In this document: piece by piece, positions 33,947 to 45,598 of the stretch
How the letters are laid out: each line of letters starts with the position of its first letter
How positions within the stretch are numbered: the first letter of the stretch is position 1
Assembly: GCA_030247855.1 (NCBI GenBank)
Contig: JAPDRN010000112.1
Coordinates: forward strand, 50,623 to 114,622
DNA: 64,000 bases
Direction of reading: 5' to 3'
DNA from: Knufia peltigerae
Taxonomy: Eukaryota; Ascomycota; Eurotiomycetes; Chaetothyriales; Trichomeriaceae
Position numbers and translations under genes: made by a program
Notes under the pieces: model-generated
The model's input: the letters and a program-made list of their open reading frames with translations, nothing else
Told to the model about the DNA's origin: nothing
The model's database searches: none

Positions 33947-36356
33947 TCAGATGACATCCAGAGATTCTTCATGAGACCAACAGTCCATCAGGATGTCACC
34001 GTATTGTTGCATAAGCTGCTGTAGCGCTGGTCTCGCTGTATATGAGCCAGAGATTGTTGTCCCCATGGCGAGAAGACAAGTCAAAATTGGCTTGACATCA
34101 TCCATCCACAGGTCAGTAGAATCCAGACTCGTCGATAGATTGCAGGTACTCGTATCTCCGCATCCTGATGGAATATTTAGATCGATGGTATGTTCTACGG
34201 CTTTAACAAGGGACAAGACAACCAGGCTTGTATTGGCGTGATGGCAGATGAATTGTAGTCGTGCTTGTGTGCTATTCAGCAGTTTAAATTGCCCCGTGGA
34301 TGAGACGTCGACAATGCGGCGTGCTGTAGCGGCGGCAGAGTGCACTGCTGAGCTTTGAAAAAATTGAGCTCGTTCCAATATTTGGCATTTTTCGTCGGCA
34401 AGAAGAAGGGCCGTAGCAAAATGCAACTGCTCAACTAGTTGGAAGCGTGCAAGGTTCCAGAATAAAAGTAGAAATGCTGCAGGGCCATCAGATCGATCTT
34501 CTGATACGAGCAGAGTTGGAAACCTACCTGATGACAGTTTGGACTTTTCCGAGAGTACATAGAAAGAGATGATGCACTGCTCAAGCCATGACCCGTACAA
34601 GGACGTATACGCCTCCATCGTAGCTATGGATTCATAAACTCGGTCTCGCAGATTGATCACATCGAACCTTGTTTCTGATGCAGAAGTGGCCTCTCTGAGT
34701 CTGACAACTTGTCTAAAGAGATGGAAAAGATCACCAGCAGCGTTCTGACAGCTTGATGGTACCCCGGTATCAAAAGTATTGAAATGACCCCATGCAGTCT
34801 CAGTGGTTACTGCTGCTGGCGGTGACTGTAAACCTGGTACGTCGCATCAGTATAAGCTGGTCGGAGGCGTTGGATGGATATCAAGTACCTTTTAATGGCA
34901 AAGGCGCATCATCAAGGATGAATGTCCGCGGGTTCAATACCGAAGCAATTGTATCTCGCAGATATGCATACCAGCCAAAGATGCCGAAGGACGATTGGAA
35001 GAGGAATTTGTATATCGACATATTGTCGAGATGAGAGCAGTAGCTGTCTATCAGCTCACGTAACTCCAGCATTTGCCTGAGCGCATCATCAAGGATATCA
35101 AGAGCGTCAACATGGACACGCCCGTTCACTTGTGCCTCCGATGGCATGGTAGTCATCATGAAGAGGAAGACCGCATACAAGCGGAGGAAAGAGCGGCACT
35201 GTTGCGGCTCAGCCAGAAATGCATAAGCGTTTAGCCAGGCAGTAATAAACATGGGAGTGTTTGTACTGGTAGAAGCTTCCAAGGATGTGTCTAAGCTAGA
35301 TACATGACCAGCTGTCTCGAAAGGATTAGGTTGATGGTCTCTTGATTCTTTGTCCTGGCGACAAGGGCCGAATTGAAGAGCAAATGCCTGCAAGACTGCC
35401 GTCAAGGTGCGCTCGTTCTGTTTCCGCGCCTTTGCGTCTATTATATTCCCATACAAGGAACCAAAGTTATCAAGAAATCTAGCAATGCCGATCATAGTAA
35501 CCTTGTTGATCTGGCTCGACAAAATCTCGAGTGAGAGTTTGCTTTGAATCCGAGGGTTCATAGAGCTGCTCGGAGTCTTTTGTTTCCAAGCAGCTGTATA
35601 GGTTGTGGCCAAGGTCTTTGTCGACTCCTGCTCCGATATTGCGGGCTCAGGGCAATCGGCATCAAACGAATACCGATAAGATCCTGCGAAAAGATTGCAG
35701 TTGTAGTCCAGGTATCTGATGGCAATTCCAGACATCATGCATTCATATATCTCGCCCAAGCTCTGGTTGAGCAACAGTAGTTCAACACTCGAATTGAGGA
35801 GGCGAATTGGAGATCCTCGCCATGAGCCTATCAAGTTCCTGCCCCTGGCTGCAACGGCCTTTTCGTCGCGGCGATCAGTTGCTTCTGTTGCTACCACAAC
35901 AGTATCACAAGATTCCGTCGGCCGACGTGAATTTTCAGTATTCTGGTTATTAGGCATAACCTTGGCCCATTCCGAGGCAAGATTCTCCAAAAACATGTCA
36001 CCAGCTGGGGTGCCTAATCCTAACAGTTGTTGCCACAAGGAGGCATTTGAGACAGGATTTGGAATGTCAGGATATGTCGAAGAGGGAAAAGGCGACTCTT
36101 CCACATCATCAAGGAGTGAACCGTTACCCGCCGATTCTGCGGCATTCGGTGCTGGAGTACACGGAGTTTTCTGTCTCTTCTGTGGTTTCCGAGAAGTGAC
36201 AAAGTCAAAGGTACAATTGTGGCCAAGGCGCAGACAGTTCAAACAAGTACGAACAGCATCAGATGAGACATCCCCAGGCATACCGCATCGTCGCTTTGAC
36301 CGGCGACACTGATCGCATGAAGAGTTCTGCTTTCGAAGCTTGGTTGTGGACTGCAT
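33947..36356 (-). CDS. Zn2Cys6 fungal transcription factor
   Basis: Exons 36356-34889 and 34833-33947 (antisense) give 784 residues. The binuclear zinc cluster is at residues 14-48: CDQCRRSKRRC, a long 13-residue loop, then CLNCLRLGHNC. A basic linker (RKPQKRQK) follows. The central and C-terminal regions are helical with conserved hydrophobic blocks (LSQINKVTMIG, a middle segment with AWLNAYAFL, and ESIATMEAYTSLYGSWLEQC), as expected of a fungal-specific regulatory domain. The intron is 55 nt and its join (PLPLKG to LQSPPAA) keeps frame. It is nuclear, and the target genes are unknown. It sits directly upstream in the row of the peroxisomal CoA ligase, so local control is possible. I could not assign it to a named regulator. 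Confidence 0.88.
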
Positions 36357-36733
36357 GTTGCGAGATATGAAAGCTTAGTAGATCAAGTTTGCTTGTAGTA
36401 CTTCGTGTGAAATGTCAGCGTCTTATTTCTGAGGCACTTTGACAGAAGTGCATCTCTCTCGCCTAGACAGTGCATCTTTGAGTCACCAACCAACAGTAGA
36501 ACACTAGAAGAAAGTACACCTTCGGGAAGATTTGCAACGTCGTAAATGCCCTCGCTGTTTGCCTGAAGCTGATATGCGTGGTCGTCAGTCAGACTTTTGG
36601 CATGTAAGCCACAAGAGCCTTGCAATGGCAGATCCCTGATTAGCGGCAGACAAGGATGGTGGGGATCCAAGGGTTTCAGCAGGACATCGGCACCGAGGCT
36701 CATCAAGCTGACGACAATTTTTCGGTGGAAGCG
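36357..36733. other. Spacer between GNAT and Zn2Cys6 genes
   Basis: A 377-bp spacer. A 107-codon minus frame (36383-36706) partly overlaps it but has no homology signal and overlaps the regulatory DNA of the Zn2Cys6 gene; I treat it as chance. Confidence 0.4.
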
Positions 36734-37494
36734 TCAGCTTGTCGTCGGCTCCCGAACCATACACGTATTGAAATAGTTGCCTTCTTTCCATGGTGCCATG
36801 TCCAGCTTCAATCGGCTGGCCTCATGGAAGCCATGATTCTCATACAGTTTCAAGGCGCCGGGAGATGCTTCTACATACGTAGCAAGGCCCCGATCATCAG
36901 CTCTCTCCAGGCCCCAAGTGATTAGTAAGGACCCTGCTCCTTGCCTCTGGAATCGAGGACTTGTACCCAGTGCAGCTAGGACTATTGCAGTATTTATGTC
37001 AGGCACTAAGCGCGGTGAAATACAAATGTTTGAGGAAGGAGAGGTGTTTGGGCAGCGAACTCAGACACCTATAAAGACTCACAAGCATAGGCCCTTTGAG
37101 GTCCAATCGTCGCCGCCACGACTTCGTGTCGCTTTCTAGTGCTTTCACGGATCAATCTATTTCCAAGCTCTTGATTTGTGTCGATAGGGAGTGGGATGTT
37201 TTCGACCAGCATCTCCAGGTCGATCTCTTCTTGCGATCTGGGCGGATAGAAATGCCACACAGCATAGCTGACGATTTCACCTGACATTGCCTCCTTGACT
37301 ATCATGATGAAGCACGTGGGATCATTTTCCATATCGTTTTCGTATGAATGCACCAAGTGTGTAATGGAAGACAGGGAGGCGCCCTTGGGGAAAATGACTG
37401 GAAAGCCTTGATCGTCGGCACAGGCTTTAAACTGGAGTCGAACGATAGACTCCAGGTCTGAAGGAGATGCAGGGAGTAGCACAAAGGCAGGCAT
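36734..37494 (-). CDS. GNAT-family N-acetyltransferase
   Basis: Exons 37494-37083 and 36975-36734 (antisense) give 217 residues, starting MPAFVLLPASPSDLESI. The N-terminal half has the GNAT strand-helix start (DLESIVRLQFKAC). The acetyl-CoA-binding motif A lies in the second exon as LGTSPRFQRQGAGSLLI (R/Q-x-x-G-x-G/A). The later GLATYVEASPGALKLYENHGF is the classic motif B. The intron is 107 nt. I prefer the ATG at 37494; an upstream GTG would only add three residues. Its substrate is unknown. Fungal members of this type acetylate small amines or toxic compounds and are often annotated as related to puromycin acetyltransferase. Confidence 0.85.
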
Positions 37495-38569
37495 GTTGAT
37501 CACTTGAACAACCCAGTCCTGTTTCTACTGTGCTTCCTGTACCCATTCAGCTCGGAGTGGTTGGAGTGAGGCTTTATGAATTAGCACACTTTCCAGCCAG
37601 CAATGTTTCTCACTAGCTCAGCTAGGCACAAAGCATACACAGTAGATAGTCAGTGTTGAAGAGCGGTTGGCAGTGACTTGATAACGTTTTCGTTCCAATT
37701 TCTACTCGGAGTGGAAGCGAAAGTGGTTGCTGGACGGACACGATACGAAGACGACAACGTAGATCTGCGGAAGAAATGAAGGAATCCACTAGGCAGGCAG
37801 GGAGCCGAAAGAAGAACAGGGGAGCCCTGGCCAGAATCACCAAACGGGCACGCGTTTAGGCGGGAGTGGCCTCTAGTCCCTTAGCTACTATTGTACTAGG
37901 TAGGAGAACCTCCTCGTGCCTGGAAGCTCCCCTAAGAACTTGGTGGCGGGGCCTTCGGTAGCCCCAACCAAGGCCTCCGGAGTGACCGTTCTAGCCACTG
38001 AGGTGGCCTGTTCAGCATCCCCCGTCATTCTCTCTGTCCTCTCGACTCCAACATCAGGCCTAAAAAGGCCACAATCTCGCGATCTCCAAGCGGCTGGGAA
38101 GCGTGAAACAAATACTCCGTACGAGTGCTCACGCATCTTGCTTCATACCGCATGGTCCAAGTTCCCGGGGCATCGTCTTTTTTTTTGCTTGGGCTTCAGC
38201 TTGGACTAATGTGGCTGGACTGACGACTCCGTATCGATTTCTCTGGGTCGCTAGCTAGGCGTCTTGGTGGACCAATTCTTCCTGTTATTCTTCTGTTCTT
38301 CTTCGGGCCATTTGCGCAACTGCGACATCCGTGTCCATTGTCATACGATACACTGTTGTTATTTCTCATCGTTCAGCCAAAAGCCCGAACACAAGCACCC
38401 CGAGTGCGCGACCTGGTCCGCTTCACAGCTCGAACATCGGAGAAGCCATTGAGGGGGCGAGATCCCTGACCGATTTGTTCTTCTCGGTTCCCGATCGCAA
38501 CCTGTCAATTGCTGTCAAATCTTGACATATGCACTGTCGCAACTTTCTAGAACCGCCAAAGACGCAGTC
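37495..38569. promoter_or_regulatory. Divergent intergenic region with two TACTCCGTA motifs
   Basis: Holds the promoters of the GNAT gene (left) and the large Ser/Pro-rich gene (right). TACTCCGTA is at 38113-38121 and ACTCCGTA at 38226-38233. No coding frame. Confidence 0.5.
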
Positions 38570-41335
38570 ATGGCCCACGCACATGCACACCCGATCCCCC
38601 ATGACCTCTTCACTCAAGAGACCCCTCCGTCACCAGCCCTGACAAACCCGGATATGATCCTTCCATATCGACCTCTCGAAAATCCAAGCCCAATACCACT
38701 GGCTTCCTCCCCTATACTACTGGCATCACCTTCCCCTGCGCGACCCGATTCCGCTGTGTCGTTGACTTCACCTGACTACGAGGTGCCCATGGAATTAGGA
38801 GTTGCGACAACGGTCCGAATGCCGCCACGCATGGTGGCCCCAATCGACACAAACTACTATGGCTACGAACACGGTGCGCCGCTCAGTGATATCGGGGAAG
38901 AGGAGACCCCGATATCAAGGAAGAGTCGAGCAACGGATTATTTTGCACATTCGGACCCGCCGTCACCTACACCTGGTGGTGCAAACATGCGACAGTCGCG
39001 AAGACTCAGTACGCAATCTTCATCGAGTACGGGGTCGGATCTGGGGGACTGGGAGAACTTTGATACGTCCAAGATTATGAATGAACGACTTGCTGCCGAT
39101 GTCGCCAAAGTGCCGGACGACAAGGTGGACGGGAGTGATAGTAAAAGGAATAGTATGGTTGGGATGGGTGCTGAGGACGAAATGGCGCTGCTCAATGAAC
39201 GGGCAGAAAAGATCTTAGCACAAGCAAGGAAAAGATTAACTACCATGGAAGACAACTTGAGTAAAGCGCGACACAGCGTCCTTCTATCTTCGCGCTCTTC
39301 ACCGAACATGAACGCTGAGCTGCATCAACCCGCTGGAGGACTCTACCGCTCCATCTCCTTGGCTGGCGCCAGTTCACGCAAGCCCCGGATGTTGACTCAG
39401 GTCACACGGTCCAATTCGACGCATTCCAGAGGTGGCAGCGATACAGCACTCAATGGTGGCTTGAAGCGTTTATCGATGATTGCAGAGTCAAGGTCTGCAA
39501 GTGCTCTGGAATATGGTCTTCGACAGGAATCGCCGCAACAGTTCGAGTCCTCACCCAGGCCCCGAGCCGAAGGAGCATCGCCTAGTAGCAATCACAGTCA
39601 TGACTCGCCTCTGAGGGCTCTCAAGGAGGAGGACGAAGGCACGCCCAGCACGATCAAAACTTCTCCTGAATCGTCAGGACCTCGAGGGCTTGGAATCAAT
39701 ACTCTTGCCTCCATATCCAGAGAAGATGTTTCTGTCCTTCCTAGCAGTCCAAGCACCACAATCGCTCGGTCACCTTCACAGATGTCGAGCCGTTCCACAA
39801 AAGAGATTCGGGAGCAAATGTCGGATTTGCGAAGCAGGATCTCCGATCTGAGGGAGAAAGCGCAAGCCGACAGCCTCAGAAGGAGAAGCATGCAGAGCGT
39901 TCGCACACCCAGTCCGTTCACAAATGCCAAGTCGCCGGAACAATGGTACACCAGTGCGCCAGAATATAGAGAAGCAGGCAGTCCACTCAATACAAATGCA
40001 GGACTGGGCTGGAGCCCCTCTCAGCACAAAAGCCCAGTCGAAATCCAAGTCACTCCCGTGACGCCTCAGGAGCAAAAGTTCCTTCATGTGGATCAGCCAG
40101 CCACAAATGAATCCAAGCTCAATAGTGTCGCCAAAACCGATAAAAATACCCCGAGCTTACACAAGTCCGTCAACGTCCTGCCTCCTCCTGGCAATGAGGC
40201 TGGGTCAGTTGTTCAAGAATCTTGCTATGAGGATGCAGCCCAAGCTTTGGACGAGGAAGAACCAGTTGCTGCTTCAGAAGAAGAACAAATCTATCTTAAT
40301 GAAGTCCTCCAGGAGAGTCTGGAGGAGGTGGAGCCAGATGTTCCTGATCTGCCAGAACACCTTCTGGCAACTGAACAAGCAGCAGGAAGACACGAAGACA
40401 GATACGATGCCTTCGATTATGAGAACATGTTTCTCCACAGCGCTCTAGGCAATTACACCGGAACGGGAACGCGAAGTGAGACTCCGAGTGAAAGCGATAC
40501 TAGCAGCTTGATGACAACTCGAGCAGAGCAAAATACGCCAACCGCCGAAGATGATGAGGACGAAGAGCCGACAGACTCTGAATCAGTTGATGGAGAAAGG
40601 TCGGGTACCCCAACCCCAGTGGCGGACAAGTTCTCGCAACAACTATCGCAGGCGCCACCTATGGCACATATGCGGACGCCCTTAAAGCCCTGGATGAAGA
40701 ACGTTCGAAGTAATAGCATGGATTCTGTGTCCACTGTGGCAACTTTCGCTACCGCGACAGAAGGTGATGGGCATGAAGAAACTCAAAGTGAGGATGGTCT
40801 ACCAACTGAGATCTTAACCTGGGGACAAGGCATTGATGTATCCCAGCGCCCAAAGAGCTCGGGGGCTAAAACGATTCCACCAGTTTGGCAGGCACCTCCC
40901 GTGACTGGCCCAGCTTTGCGGCCAGGAACCATGTCGCCGCAGAAGGCTCGTCAGCAGGCTACAGTGGTCACTAATGGGATCCCGACACCACCTACCCAAT
41001 CACCGAATATGGTGTCCACTGTGTCGCCATCGTCTGTCGAACGCCAGCCTCCACCACCGAGCGCCGTACTAATTGACCACCCTGCGAACACAGAAATTCT
41101 CATGGAGAGCCTCGTTAAACTTGCAGATCCCGAGTTCACCATAGCCAATGGGCAAAAGTCGATGACATTTACAGACGTTGACAAAGATCTTGTTCTGGAT
41201 CTCCTGCGAGCGGTTGGAGGCCTCTGCAATCAAATCTTGAAAGCTGAAGAGCAGCATGAAACACACGCCGCCAAAGTTCTCAGAAGAAGACTAGATGCGT
41301 CAAGAAGACTCCTGGAGGGTCAGTCAAATGACTAG
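38570..41335 (+). CDS. Large Ser/Pro-rich conserved protein of unknown function
   Basis: A single-exon protein of 921 residues from the ATG at 38570 (the frame opens 48 nt earlier without an ATG). Most of the chain is disordered in character, rich in Ser, Pro, Thr and Glu. Three ordered stretches stand out. One is a predicted coiled coil near residues 215-245 (LLNERAEKILAQARKRLTTM). A second is near 425-450 (a STKEIREQMSDLRSRISDLREK-like heptad region, quoted here only as its start). The third is a helical C terminus from about 845 to 917, with TFTDVDKDLVLDLLRAVGG. There are no membrane segments and no signal peptide. The layout suggests a scaffold or cytoskeleton-associated protein, but I do not recognise the family. 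Confidence 0.85.
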   Translation: MAHAHAHPIPHDLFTQETPPSPALTNPDMILPYRPLENPSPIPLASSPILLASPSPARPDSAVSLTSPDYEVPMELGVATTVRMPPRMVAPIDTNYYGYEHGAPLSDIGEEETPISRKSRATDYFAHSDPPSPTPGGANMRQSRRLSTQSSSSTGSDLGDWENFDTSKIMNERLAADVAKVPDDKVDGSDSKRNSMVGMGAEDEMALLNERAEKILAQARKRLTTMEDNLSKARHSVLLSSRSSPNMNAELHQPAGGLYRSISLAGASSRKPRMLTQVTRSNSTHSRGGSDTALNGGLKRLSMIAESRSASALEYGLRQESPQQFESSPRPRAEGASPSSNHSHDSPLRALKEEDEGTPSTIKTSPESSGPRGLGINTLASISREDVSVLPSSPSTTIARSPSQMSSRSTKEIREQMSDLRSRISDLREKAQADSLRRRSMQSVRTPSPFTNAKSPEQWYTSAPEYREAGSPLNTNAGLGWSPSQHKSPVEIQVTPVTPQEQKFLHVDQPATNESKLNSVAKTDKNTPSLHKSVNVLPPPGNEAGSVVQESCYEDAAQALDEEEPVAASEEEQIYLNEVLQESLEEVEPDVPDLPEHLLATEQAAGRHEDRYDAFDYENMFLHSALGNYTGTGTRSETPSESDTSSLMTTRAEQNTPTAEDDEDEEPTDSESVDGERSGTPTPVADKFSQQLSQAPPMAHMRTPLKPWMKNVRSNSMDSVSTVATFATATEGDGHEETQSEDGLPTEILTWGQGIDVSQRPKSSGAKTIPPVWQAPPVTGPALRPGTMSPQKARQQATVVTNGIPTPPTQSPNMVSTVSPSSVERQPPPPSAVLIDHPANTEILMESLVKLADPEFTIANGQKSMTFTDVDKDLVLDLLRAVGGLCNQILKAEEQHETHAAKVLRRRLDASRRLLEGQSND

Positions 41336-42242
41336 GAATGGCGTCTAAATGAGTCGTCCAACGCCCATGACTTGAGAGGTGTATGAGTGTCAACGAAGTA
41401 AAGTCATGGTGGTTTTTGATTGATGAATTTGGAGATGACTGAATCTCTGATTAGAAGTGTTTGGCACCGAGCAGTGCACATTCACGTATATTTTTCTTGG
41501 AGGACTTTTGGTGACTGTGATGGCTTTTCTAGCGTATACCCAATATTCCCTATGATTCTGGAATCTACAGTAATATAATGACTATTATCCCTTGATGTGA
41601 TGCACTTTTTAACGTCTTCTGAGTTGAATTTGGTGGTGGCCTCGGGATTGATGACTTATTACTGATAGTTCGTGTCCCTGGGATCTTATGCCTCCAAGAG
41701 GTTGTGAAACCAGCGGCGACGCGTGTGTTTCTCTTGGTATTCCCATAGCTGCTCCATTATTAGAGGCACATGGTAGAGAGCACAGAGGACGGATTACGGA
41801 GGAACATCAGAAGCACGCCAAGGGCCATTGAAGCTAGTCTCCTTTGGGCGGCGGAAAAGGATGATCTGATCGGGGTCTCGAAATGCGCTGCGTCTCGTTG
41901 ATACCATTTCCTTATCCTCAACAATCCAAAAACCCACGACAAGCCACACACCCACCGCCAACTTCGATTATATCACCATTGAGTGAGCTGATCCGGACCT
42001 TCAGCTTCATTCTCACCATAGTTTCGTCTTGAGATTGGTCGAAACGCGCCCTCTCTCCTATCCGCGGTCCTTCATCCTCTCCTCCTTTTGGCCTTGCGCA
42101 GGCCATTCCGTTCGTTCCTCCTATTATACTTCTCAATCTGGCCACGACTTTGACGACGTCCTCCTAGCGAGGCGGTTCTGTCTTTGCCCTTGGTTATTTC
42201 AGCACTCCAATTCCCCTTCGCCTTGTTCATATCCCGTCAGCG
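41336..42242. promoter_or_regulatory. Intergenic region upstream of mnn9
   Basis: The 3' flank of the Ser/Pro-rich gene and the promoter and leader of the mannosyltransferase. Frames here are short and unsupported. Confidence 0.45.
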
Positions 42243-43737
42243 ATGCTTCTACCCAAAGGCGGCGTGACCTGGAAGTCCGCCAAAGCCAAATTACCGCCAT
42301 GGAAAGCAATATTAATGTTCTTAACACGCACACGATTTCTGGTCGCCGTCGCTCTGACGGGGCTAATTGTCTTATTATGGAGGGGAATAACTGTATCAAC
42401 ACGAGAAATGTCAAAGTAGGCCTGCCTCGATTGCTCTTGACAGATTCCAAGACGTGCTGACGAAATGATTGCTACAGTTTTTACTGCTTCGGCCCCTCGA
42501 AGCCTCCGACACAAATGTCGAATAATGAAATGGTTGCGTGGAACCAGCACCTGCAAACGCCTGTGCTGTTCAACCATCACGAGCCTTACGAGGTCAATTC
42601 CAGCACCATCCAGCGGATTGATCTGAATCCCATCCAATCTACCTCTCGAGCCGTGAGCAATCGCGAACGAGTTCTTCTTCTCACACCTCTACGTGACGCC
42701 GCGCCCTACCTGATGAAGTACTTCGACTTGATCTACGAGCTGACGTACCCGCACGACCTCATCGACCTCGCGTTTCTCGTCGGCGATTCCACGGACGATA
42801 CGCTTGCCGTGCTTTCATCTGAAGTGAATAGAATACAACAACGTACCGACAAGATCCCCTTCCGCAGCGTGACAATTGTCGAAAAGGATTTCGGAGAAAC
42901 CGGTGGTATGGATGTGGAATCAAGGCATGGCTTTGCAGCACAAGGGCCCAGACGCAAAGCCATGGGAAGAGCGAGGAATTATCTGCTTTATGCAGCCCTC
43001 AAGCCCGAGCACTCCTGGGTGTACTGGCGGGATGTAGACATCGTGGACAGCCCGAAAAAGATCATCGAGGACTTTGTTGCTCACGATAGGGATATTCTGG
43101 TGCCGAGTGCGTTATTTCCTTGTTTCAACTGGTTGTTCCTGGAGCTGGGAAGGCAACAGAATGACTAACAAACGTCTGTTTAGATATCTGGTTCCACCGC
43201 TATGAAAACAATCGCGATATCGAAGGCCGATTTGATTACAATTCATGGGTTGAGTCCGACAAGGGCCGTCGACTTTCGAACAGCCTGGACAAAAACGTAG
43301 TTCTCGCCGAGGGATACAAGGAATATGACACCGGCCGTACATACATGGCCAGAATGGGAGATTGGAGAAACAACAAAGACGAAGAGATCGAATTAGACGG
43401 TATCGGTGGTGTAAATATTTTGGTCAAAGCCGATGTGCACCGATCTGGTGAGTCCATGGATTGTCGCATTGGCGACCTAGATATTTTGAGATTGTGGCAT
43501 CAATGCTGACTGCTCTTCGTGTTCAGGCATCAACTTCCCATGCTACGCTTTCGAAAATCAAGCCGAGACAGAAGGGTTTGCGAAAATGGCAAAGAGAGCC
43601 GGATACAAGGTTTACGGTCTTCCAAATTATGTTGTCTGGGTAAGTTTTGTTTATCTTTCTGGTGCCACCTCAGCAATGCTGACGATTTTTTCCAATAGCA
43701 TATCGACACGCAAGAGAAACCAGGCAATGCAGCATAG
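42243..43737 (+). CDS. mnn9: Mannan polymerase complex subunit Mnn9 (GT62 mannosyltransferase)
   Basis: Five exons (42243-42415, 42478-43106, 43184-43447, 43527-43639, 43699-43737) join to 405 residues. It is a type II Golgi membrane protein: a short basic cytosolic tail, one anchor helix at about 33-49 (FLVAVALTGLIVLLW), a stem, then the GT62 (Anp1/Van1/Mnn9) domain. Diagnostic blocks are RERVLLLTPLRDAAPYL, FAAQGPRRKAMGRARNYLLY, the metal-binding DVD within WRDVDIVDSP, and GINFPCYAFENQAETEGFAK. The last exon adds only HIDTQEKPGNAA. It elongates the alpha-1,6-mannose backbone of N-glycans with GDP-mannose in the cis Golgi. The block spacing fits Mnn9 better than Anp1 or Van1. Confidence 0.95.
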
Positions 43738-44677
43738 AACAGGACATACATTTATGGTATTGACCCGAACAAACGAAACGAAAACCCGGCCGAGAGCGGG
43801 AAGGTCTTTGGGGGGAAAGAGAGTCGGGGTCACTGTCCATATCACTCGACCTCTTTTTTTCTGGAAGCTTTTGCTCTCACGGCGGCTTTTGGGGGATGGG
43901 TTCCGGTGTTTATTGGAATGTTCAAGAAGAAGGGCAACCCCACAAAACTTTCAAGACGGCGTTGTTTAATCACAAGCCTTTTGTGTCTTCCGTGTGTGTG
44001 TCTGTATGCCTTGCCCGGTCTTGCTTTTGCTACCTACGTAACGACGACACGGGCTTGACCGTGTGCGTGTGTCTACGGTATCAAGTCTGGTTCTCTGGGC
44101 CAGGCAGAGAGCATCGAGGGTTGGGCATGTAGTCATCATACACGCGGAGTATCAACCTACCAACTAATATCAACGTATTGTACGACTTTTGAAATTTCTT
44201 GTGTCGATCCTCGCTGTCCTCTTGCTCTCTGCTCTCTGCCTCCGGAGTTCATCCATCGAGTCTCGAGACAACAGAAACCCAATGAAACAATTAATAGCGT
44301 TACTTCCGTTTTGGATTGTACGGTGGCTAAAACACTCGCTTTCGAACTGTTTCTGCTATAGAATTTGCTTGCCCCTATATCTACTGTTGTGCCCCCTCAT
44401 TGGTTCAATAGATCGTCGTCACCACCACGAGTCATCCTTCCTTTATGAGTGACTAGAGTCAATGAAAACAACGCCTTTGCAACACCGTCGCTGTACAGAT
44501 AAACTTTCTCCAAAAAAACTCAAAATGAGACTGTCTTCCGAGGAGTACGCAAATCATACACACATAGGATGGTTAAGACAGCCATCATAAATATGTGGCT
44601 AAATGTGTCTAGCCATTGTCTGTCGTGGGTCAATGTGTGGATCATCAATTCATGAATATGTGTCTTTTCCTCTCAAC
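43738..44677. other. Convergent spacer after mnn9
   Basis: The 3' flanks of mnn9 and the next minus-strand gene. It has GTGTGTGTCTGT-type low complexity near 43993-44006. No gene is supported. Confidence 0.5.
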
Positions 44678-45598
44678 TCATGGTCTGTCCCAGAATTCTG
44701 CAGACGTAGGTTGGACCTTGAGGGGAGCCGGGACCGGGGCTGGAGCAGGGGCAGGCGCGGGAGGCGGACTCATGAATGGATTGGCTTGGTAACCTGCAAA
44801 GGTCTGTGGCTGTTGATGGTTCGTGTATGACGTCGGTGACGGTCTATTATTATTATTGTTCGGAAGAGGGGCGATCAATTCGGCCATGGGGCCTCCTGGG
44901 GTGCTGTAATCGATCGGGTCGATGCTCTGATAGTGTGGAATGTCTGCGGGCGTGCTTACGATTCGAGAGGCGTGAGGATGGTAGATATTCGCGTTTGTCG
45001 CGGGAGAGCTGGGCGTAGTAGGTGATCCCTGTTGTGGTTGTAGTTGGTTCAAGGACGGGGTGTTGCTCAAGCTTCGCTGCTCGTGGGGGGTCGTGTTGCG
45101 CAGACTGCTGCTTCGGCTGACATTCCCGCTGACCGGAGGTTGGTAGTCGTCCCAGTTTCGTCGGGACACCCTCAACGGCTGCGGTAGGCCTTCGTCCCAC
45201 GTGGTCCCTGTCTTGGTGCCGGTCAATGGCCTCAGGTTGGAGCCGGACGTGACTTCGACGCTGGAACGGCGGTTGTTGTTGTTGTTGATGCTGTCCGTCC
45301 CAGTAGGGACACTGGGGACGCCGTCAAAGGCTTCCTGGGGACGCCAACCGGTGCGGGCATCGCCGGCTTCTTGCTGGTCTCGCAGAGTGAGGATAGGTCG
45401 ATCCTCGTCCAAGGGATAACCTGCCCCGGTGCGTTGGATGTCTAATGATCTTGATTCTCTGTTGATCTTCCTCTGCTCGTCGTACTCGTCCCGCAGGCCT
45501 TCCCAGCGCTCGTAGTTTTTCTGTCTTTGTTTTTCACGTTTGTGGTGGACCAGGCCCTTGTGGCCCATGTAAATGGTGCCGAATATCAGCGACGTCAT
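44678..45598 (-). CDS. Fungal protein of unknown function, Pro/Asn/Gln-rich
   Basis: A single exon of 306 residues. The N terminus has a short hydrophobic stretch (MTSLIFGTIYMG) and then a strongly basic, helical segment (HHKREKQRQKNYERWEGLRDEYDEQRK, given here only partly as KREKQRQKNYERW to DEYDEQRK) up to about residue 45. This resembles the conserved start of an uncharacterised fungal family. The remainder is low complexity: Asn runs, Ser/Thr/Pro-rich stretches and an Ala-Pro repeat near the end. The bias across more than 250 codons and the absence of stops favour a real gene. Function unknown. Confidence 0.7.
   Translation of the reverse strand: MTSLIFGTIYMGHKGLVHHKREKQRQKNYERWEGLRDEYDEQRKINRESRSLDIQRTGAGYPLDEDRPILTLRDQQEAGDARTGWRPQEAFDGVPSVPTGTDSINNNNNRRSSVEVTSGSNLRPLTGTKTGTTWDEGLPQPLRVSRRNWDDYQPPVSGNVSRSSSLRNTTPHEQRSLSNTPSLNQLQPQQGSPTTPSSPATNANIYHPHASRIVSTPADIPHYQSIDPIDYSTPGGPMAELIAPLPNNNNNRPSPTSYTNHQQPQTFAGYQANPFMSPPPAPAPAPAPVPAPLKVQPTSAEFWDRP

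Noticed and set aside
36383..36706. 107-codon minus frame between the Zn2Cys6 and GNAT genes
   Set aside because: Low-complexity, no family signal, and placed in the promoter of the Zn2Cys6 gene.
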